Positions 60,800 to 64,000 of a DNA stretch of 64,000 nucleotides are shown one piece after another. The stretch's first letter is position 1. The number at the start of each line of letters is the position of its first letter. The position numbers and the translations under genes were made by a program. The notes beneath the pieces were generated by a model that was given only the letters and a program-made list of their open reading frames with translations, had not been told where the DNA came from and made no database searches. The stretch is from the NCBI GenBank assembly GCA_032095175.1, contig DAMCZI010000007.1, forward strand, positions 77,816-141,815. Direction: 5' to 3'. Source of the stretch: DAMCZI01 sp032095175 (lineage in GTDB: Bacteria > Bacillota > Clostridia > Clostridiales > Caloramatoraceae).

Positions 60800-61288
60800 A
60801 TGAGCGAAAATAACAAGCAGGTAATCCTAACCTATGAGGGAGTAAAAAAAGTAGAGGAAGAATTAGAGTACCTCAAAACTGTAAAAAGGAAAGAGGTTAC
60901 TCAAAAAATAAAAGTAGCTTTGTCATTTGGAGATTTGAGTGAAAATTCAGAATATGATGAGGCTAAGAATGAACAAGCATTTGTTGAAGGAAGAATTGCA
61001 ACCCTTGAGAACATGCTTAAGAACGCGAAAATAATAGATGATGACGATATAAAGACAGATGTAGTATCAGTAGGTTGTGTTGTAAAGGTTAAGGATTTGG
61101 AGTTTGATGACGAAATGGAATTTACTATCGTTGGTTCGGCAGAAGCTGACCCAATGCTAATGAAGATATCCAATGAGGCACCTATAGGAATGGGTCTTTT
61201 AGGCAAAAAAATTGGAGAGAAAGCAGAAATACCAGTTCCAGATGGAGTAACAGTTTACGAAGTTCTTGAGATAAGAAGAAACGCATAA
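60800..61288 (+). CDS. greA: Transcription elongation factor GreA
   Basis: GreA rescues backtracked RNA polymerase by stimulating transcript cleavage. The 162 residues show the N-terminal coiled coil (YEGVKKVEEELEYLKTVKRKEVTQKIKVALSFGDLSENSEYDEAKNEQAFVEGRIATLE, with the acidic tip D/E residues) and the C-terminal FKBP-like domain. Length and motifs are standard. lysS follows 19 bases later. Confidence 0.97.
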   Translation: MSENNKQVILTYEGVKKVEEELEYLKTVKRKEVTQKIKVALSFGDLSENSEYDEAKNEQAFVEGRIATLENMLKNAKIIDDDDIKTDVVSVGCVVKVKDLEFDDEMEFTIVGSAEADPMLMKISNEAPIGMGLLGKKIGEKAEIPVPDGVTVYEVLEIRRNA

Positions 61289-61307
61289 AATTTATGGAGG
61301 TATTAAC

Positions 61308-62828
61308 ATGGCAAACGATGAGTTAAACCAGGTGGATTTACAAAAGCTTGAAGAAGAGTATAACGAATTAATGAAGCAGAGAATTCAAAAGTTAGAGGAA
61401 TTAAAGGAAAAGGGAGAAGATCCTTTTGAAATTGTTAAATATGAGAGAACTCATACATCAAAGGATGTAAAGGGAAACTATGAAGCTCTTGAGGGAACAG
61501 ATGTTAAAGTTGCTGGAAGGCTTATGTCAAAAAGAGTTCATGGTAAGGCTGGCTTTTCTGATATCCATGATAGATATGGAAAGCTTCAGCTTTATGTGAG
61601 GATAGATGATGTTGGAGAAGAAAAGTTAAAGTTCTTTAAGACACTTGATTTAGGTGACATAATAGGTGTTGAAGGAACAGTATTCAAGACAAAAACAGGA
61701 GAGGTTTCCGTACATGTAAAGGATTTCGTTCTCCTTACAAAGTCATTAAGACCACTACCAGAAAAGTGGCATGGATTGAAGGATCCAGATTTAAGATACA
61801 GACAGAGATATGTTGATCTTATAGTTAATCCTGAAGTTAAGGATACATTTATAAAGAGAACACAGATTATAAAGCTCATAAGAAAGTTCCTTGATGAAAA
61901 GGATTTTATAGAGGTAGAAACTCCTATACTTTCAACAATAGCAAGTGGAGCGGCAGCAAGACCATTTATTACTCACAGCAATGCACTAGATATTGATCTA
62001 TATCTAAGAATTGCTACGGAATTATATTTAAAGAGACTTATCGTAGGAGGCCTTGAAAGGGTTTACGAACTTGGTAAGGACTTTAGAAATGAAGGAATAG
62101 ATATTAGGCATAATCCTGAATTTGATATGATAGAAATATATCAGGCATATGCAGACTATAACGACATGATGGAACTTACTGAGAACATGGTTGCCTATGT
62201 TTGTAAAGAAATCCATGGTACAACAAAGATTACATACCAGGGAACTGAAATAGACTTTACTCCACCATGGAATAGATTGACCATGAAGGATGCAGTTAAG
62301 CAGTATGCTGGGGTTGATTTTAATGAAATCAAGACAGATGAAGAGGCAAGAGAAATAGCTAAGAAGTTAAAGCTTGAGGGTGAACTTAAAAAGAAGTTAT
62401 CTGACTGTACAAAGGGTGACCTTTTAAATGTAGCATTTGAAGCATATGCTGAAGAGCACCTTATGCAGCCAACATTTATAATGGATTATCCTGTTGAAGT
62501 ATCCCCATTGACAAAGAAGAAGAAGGATGATCCTACATTAACTGAAAGATTTGAAGTCTTTGTATATGCAAGAGAGCTTGGAAATGCATATTCAGAGCTT
62601 AACGATCCTATTGATCAGAAGGACAGATTTGTTCAGCAGATGAGAGAAAAGGAACTTGGTGATGATGAAGCCTACATGATGGATGACGACTTTATAAATT
62701 CACTTGAAATAGGAATGCCTCCAACAGGAGGACTTGGTATAGGAATAGATAGATTGATTATGTTCTTAACAGATTCATATTCAATAAGAGATGTATTATT
62801 ATTCCCAACAATGAAGCCAACTAAGTAA
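61308..62828 (+). CDS. lysS: Lysyl-tRNA synthetase, class II
   Basis: The 506-residue enzyme has the N-terminal OB-fold anticodon domain (GRLMSKRVHGKAGFSDIHDRYGKLQLYV) and the class II core. Motif 1 is FLDEKDFIEVETPILS, motif 2 is RNEGIDIRHNPEFDMIEIYQAYADYN, and motif 3 is GLGIGIDRLIMFLTDSYSIRDVLLFP. greA-lysS is a conserved pair. An rRNA operon starts 1 kb on, as in Bacillus. Confidence 0.98.
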   Translation: MANDELNQVDLQKLEEEYNELMKQRIQKLEELKEKGEDPFEIVKYERTHTSKDVKGNYEALEGTDVKVAGRLMSKRVHGKAGFSDIHDRYGKLQLYVRIDDVGEEKLKFFKTLDLGDIIGVEGTVFKTKTGEVSVHVKDFVLLTKSLRPLPEKWHGLKDPDLRYRQRYVDLIVNPEVKDTFIKRTQIIKLIRKFLDEKDFIEVETPILSTIASGAAARPFITHSNALDIDLYLRIATELYLKRLIVGGLERVYELGKDFRNEGIDIRHNPEFDMIEIYQAYADYNDMMELTENMVAYVCKEIHGTTKITYQGTEIDFTPPWNRLTMKDAVKQYAGVDFNEIKTDEEAREIAKKLKLEGELKKKLSDCTKGDLLNVAFEAYAEEHLMQPTFIMDYPVEVSPLTKKKKDDPTLTERFEVFVYARELGNAYSELNDPIDQKDRFVQQMREKELGDDEAYMMDDDFINSLEIGMPPTGGLGIGIDRLIMFLTDSYSIRDVLLFPTMKPTK

Positions 62829-62837
62829 GAAAGAGAG

Positions 62838-62878
62838 AAGGTTCTCACCTTATTTTGATAAAGTGAGAACCTTTTTTT
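62838..62878 (+). terminator. Terminator of greA-lysS
   Basis: AAGGTTCTCAC pairs with GTGAGAACCTT around a 13-base loop, followed by seven T. Confidence 0.92.
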
Positions 62879-63597
62879 GTTTTAGAAACTTAGCTGCAAT
62901 GTTAATTCTATATTCCATCATATGGATTTCAGGATGAATATAGTATTTTGAGAGTATCATCATAATATTACCTGGTTTCTAAAATCATAACATTAAGTAA
63001 TATTATGATTTTTCATACTATATGCATAGTATGGTGGTATCACAGGATTCAACCACTTGGGTTAATACTTTCGTATTAAAATCTTGTATACCATTTAAGG
63101 TAAGACTTTATAAATATAACATTACAAAGTACTGCAAGATTAAAGCTGTTAGCTTTCCCTCAATATAAAGTGTTTTAACGTATATCCGACTTTCGCTGCG
63201 TGTCTTAGCAATATACAGCACTTTATATTAATATTGTTTCCTGGAATTTGGTTTATATACACCTGTTTACCACAAAAACCAGTCAACCCTCCTTTCATTT
63301 TGTATATAGATGTGTTAATTTGTTATTTTTTTATCCTAGCTGTTGTTACCTCCAATAGTGGCTAATAGGGGGAGTTCCCTGGCAATAGATGAATAAATAT
63401 GACTAAGTGTTATAATTATTGCCCTCAAATTATATTTATATGCATTAATGTGTATTCTCCCGGGAACAATATAATATATGAAGGCAAGTTTATAATGTTA
63501 CAGATTAAGGTGATTTATTTTTCGACAAGGTGGCATGCACGTTTACGCCTAGTCACTGAATTGAAATTGCCATTTGAAAGAAAGTTAAAAAAGGGTG
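62879..63597. other. Gene-free region rich in small palindromes
   Basis: No supported gene. Inverted repeats are AAAATCATAA/TTATGATTTT (62981 and 63003), the palindrome CATACTAT-atgc-ATAGTATG (63014-63033), and AATATAAAGTG/CACTTTATATT (63162 and 63219) enclosing a comparatively GC-rich 46 bases. The open frame at 63399 runs into the tRNA and has no ribosome site, so it is not called. Confidence 0.5.
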
Positions 63598-63625
63598 TTG
63601 CAAAAGTAGAAAAAGGTGATATAAT
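63598..63625 (+). promoter_or_regulatory. Sigma-A promoter of tRNA-Asn
   Basis: TTGCAA and TATAAT with 16-base spacing, 16 bases before the tRNA. Confidence 0.65.
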
Positions 63626-63640
63626 AAATCATGTAAGTGT

Positions 63641-63715
63641 TCCGTGGTAGCTCAATGGTGGAGCATCCGGCTGTTAACCGGAGGGTTGGAGGTTCGAATC
63701 CTCTCCACGGAGCCA
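63641..63715 (+). tRNA. tRNA-Asn (GUU)
   Basis: Acceptor TCCGTGG/CCACGGA, discriminator G, encoded CCA, anticodon GTT in the stem CCGG/CCGG, and T-loop GGTTCGAATCC. Confidence 0.96.
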
Positions 63716-63762
63716 AACTATTTTTTGCAGATTCAACATTCTCACAAACCAACCAACTAACG

Positions 63763-63817
63763 GTGGGGGTTCGAGATTTGAGTCATCTCCAAAGAGCTAA
63801 TTGATCTTTTGGAGATG
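63763..63817 (+). other. Possible tRNA 3' relic with hairpin
   Basis: GGGGGTTCGAGATTTGAGTC resembles a T-arm, and the following TCTCCAAAGAGC resembles the 3' end of the tRNA-Asn just upstream. The segment CATCTCCAAAGAG (63784) also pairs with TCTTTTGGAGATG (ending 63817). It may be a decayed second tRNA that now forms a processing or terminator hairpin. Confidence 0.35.
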
Positions 63818-63879
63818 CAGCACTTTATCAAAGGATTTTCAAAGGAAAAAAGAAATTTGAAAAAAGTTTTGAAATAGTG

Positions 63880-63908
63880 TTGACATGTATGAGTAGAAAT
63901 GATATTAT
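63880..63908 (+). promoter_or_regulatory. rRNA operon promoter
   Basis: TTGACA and TATTAT with a 17-base spacer (an alternative TATAAT at 63906 would give 20). It lies upstream of the typical rRNA leader. Confidence 0.8.
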
Positions 63909-63911
63909 AAT

Positions 63912-64000
63912 TTATGTCGCTACGGCGATGAAGCAAACAAATAAAACGGTCCTTGAAAATTGAACAGTGAATAAGCGACGTACTGAAAAGTACACAGTAA
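63912..64000 (+). other. rRNA operon leader (before 16S)
   Basis: The segment GGTCCTTGAAAATTGAACAG is the typical clostridial pre-16S leader motif, followed by AGCGACGTACTG. The 16S gene itself is not inside the window. Confidence 0.8.

Noticed and set aside
63399..63650. 83-codon open frame before tRNA-Asn
   Set aside because: It has no ribosome site, runs through the tRNA promoter into the tRNA, and has no family resemblance.

Overview
The window looks like the chromosome of a low-GC, Gram-positive, anaerobic spore former of the class Clostridia. The evidence is AT-rich DNA, strong AGGAGG ribosome binding sites, sporulation genes (spoVT, spoVB, yabP, yabQ, spoIIE, coat proteins), and a Na+-pumping methylmalonyl-CoA decarboxylase with a B12 mutase. 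From 31 kb onward the order spoVT-spoVB-mazG-hup-rqcP-yabP-yabQ-divIC-yabR-tRNAs-spoIIE-tilS-hpt-ftsH ... coaX-dusB ... greA-lysS-rrn follows the near-origin block known from Bacillus and Clostridia. Genus cannot be fixed from sequence alone; a Caloramator/Fervidicella-like clostridium is only a guess.

Layout. 0-5 kb: prfC, a divergent HTH/VWA pair, an Rpn-like nuclease and an anchored protein of unknown function. 4.7-17.3 kb: a complete type I-B CRISPR-Cas island. It runs array 1 (17 repeats), an HTH relic, a WYL regulator, cas6-cas8b-cas7-cas5-cas3-cas4-cas1-cas2, then array 2 (16 repeats). Both arrays share a near-identical leader. The DNA before leader 1 is a collapsed copy of cas2 with its promoter, so the cas2-leader-array unit was duplicated and one cas2 was lost. 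17.3-18.7 kb: a truncated hydrolase and two phage replication genes on the minus strand. 19-25.8 kb: a sugar-type ABC transporter followed by a double-cubane (YjiM-type) protein and an MtaA-like methyltransferase. 26-31 kb: an ECF sigma factor with an ABC-2 exporter operon. 31-45 kb: the sporulation, cell-division and RNA-quality block with three tRNAs. 45-53.5 kb: a remnant of an effector-binding protein, a DUF3788-like gene, then a complete module interconverting succinyl-CoA, methylmalonyl-CoA and propionyl-CoA. This module has a split mutase, MeaB, epimerase and the four decarboxylase subunits. 53.5-64 kb: coat proteins, a biotin ligase without an HTH, coaX, dusB, an rRNA/tRNA methyltransferase, an uncharacterised gene pair, greA, lysS, tRNA-Asn and the promoter and leader of an rRNA operon whose 16S gene begins beyond the window.

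Two families of long intergenic palindromes recur, usually a few bases after stop codons. One (P1) is nested inside a third palindrome in two opposite-facing copies. Upstream of yabP there is a tight cluster of three perfect DnaA boxes.

The most unusual signals are the cas2 relic that keeps its extended -10 promoter upstream of leader 1, the conserved inverted repeat inside both CRISPR leaders, the nested palindromes, the DnaA-box cluster, the structured leader at the mutase operon, and the ABC/double-cubane/methyltransferase cluster.
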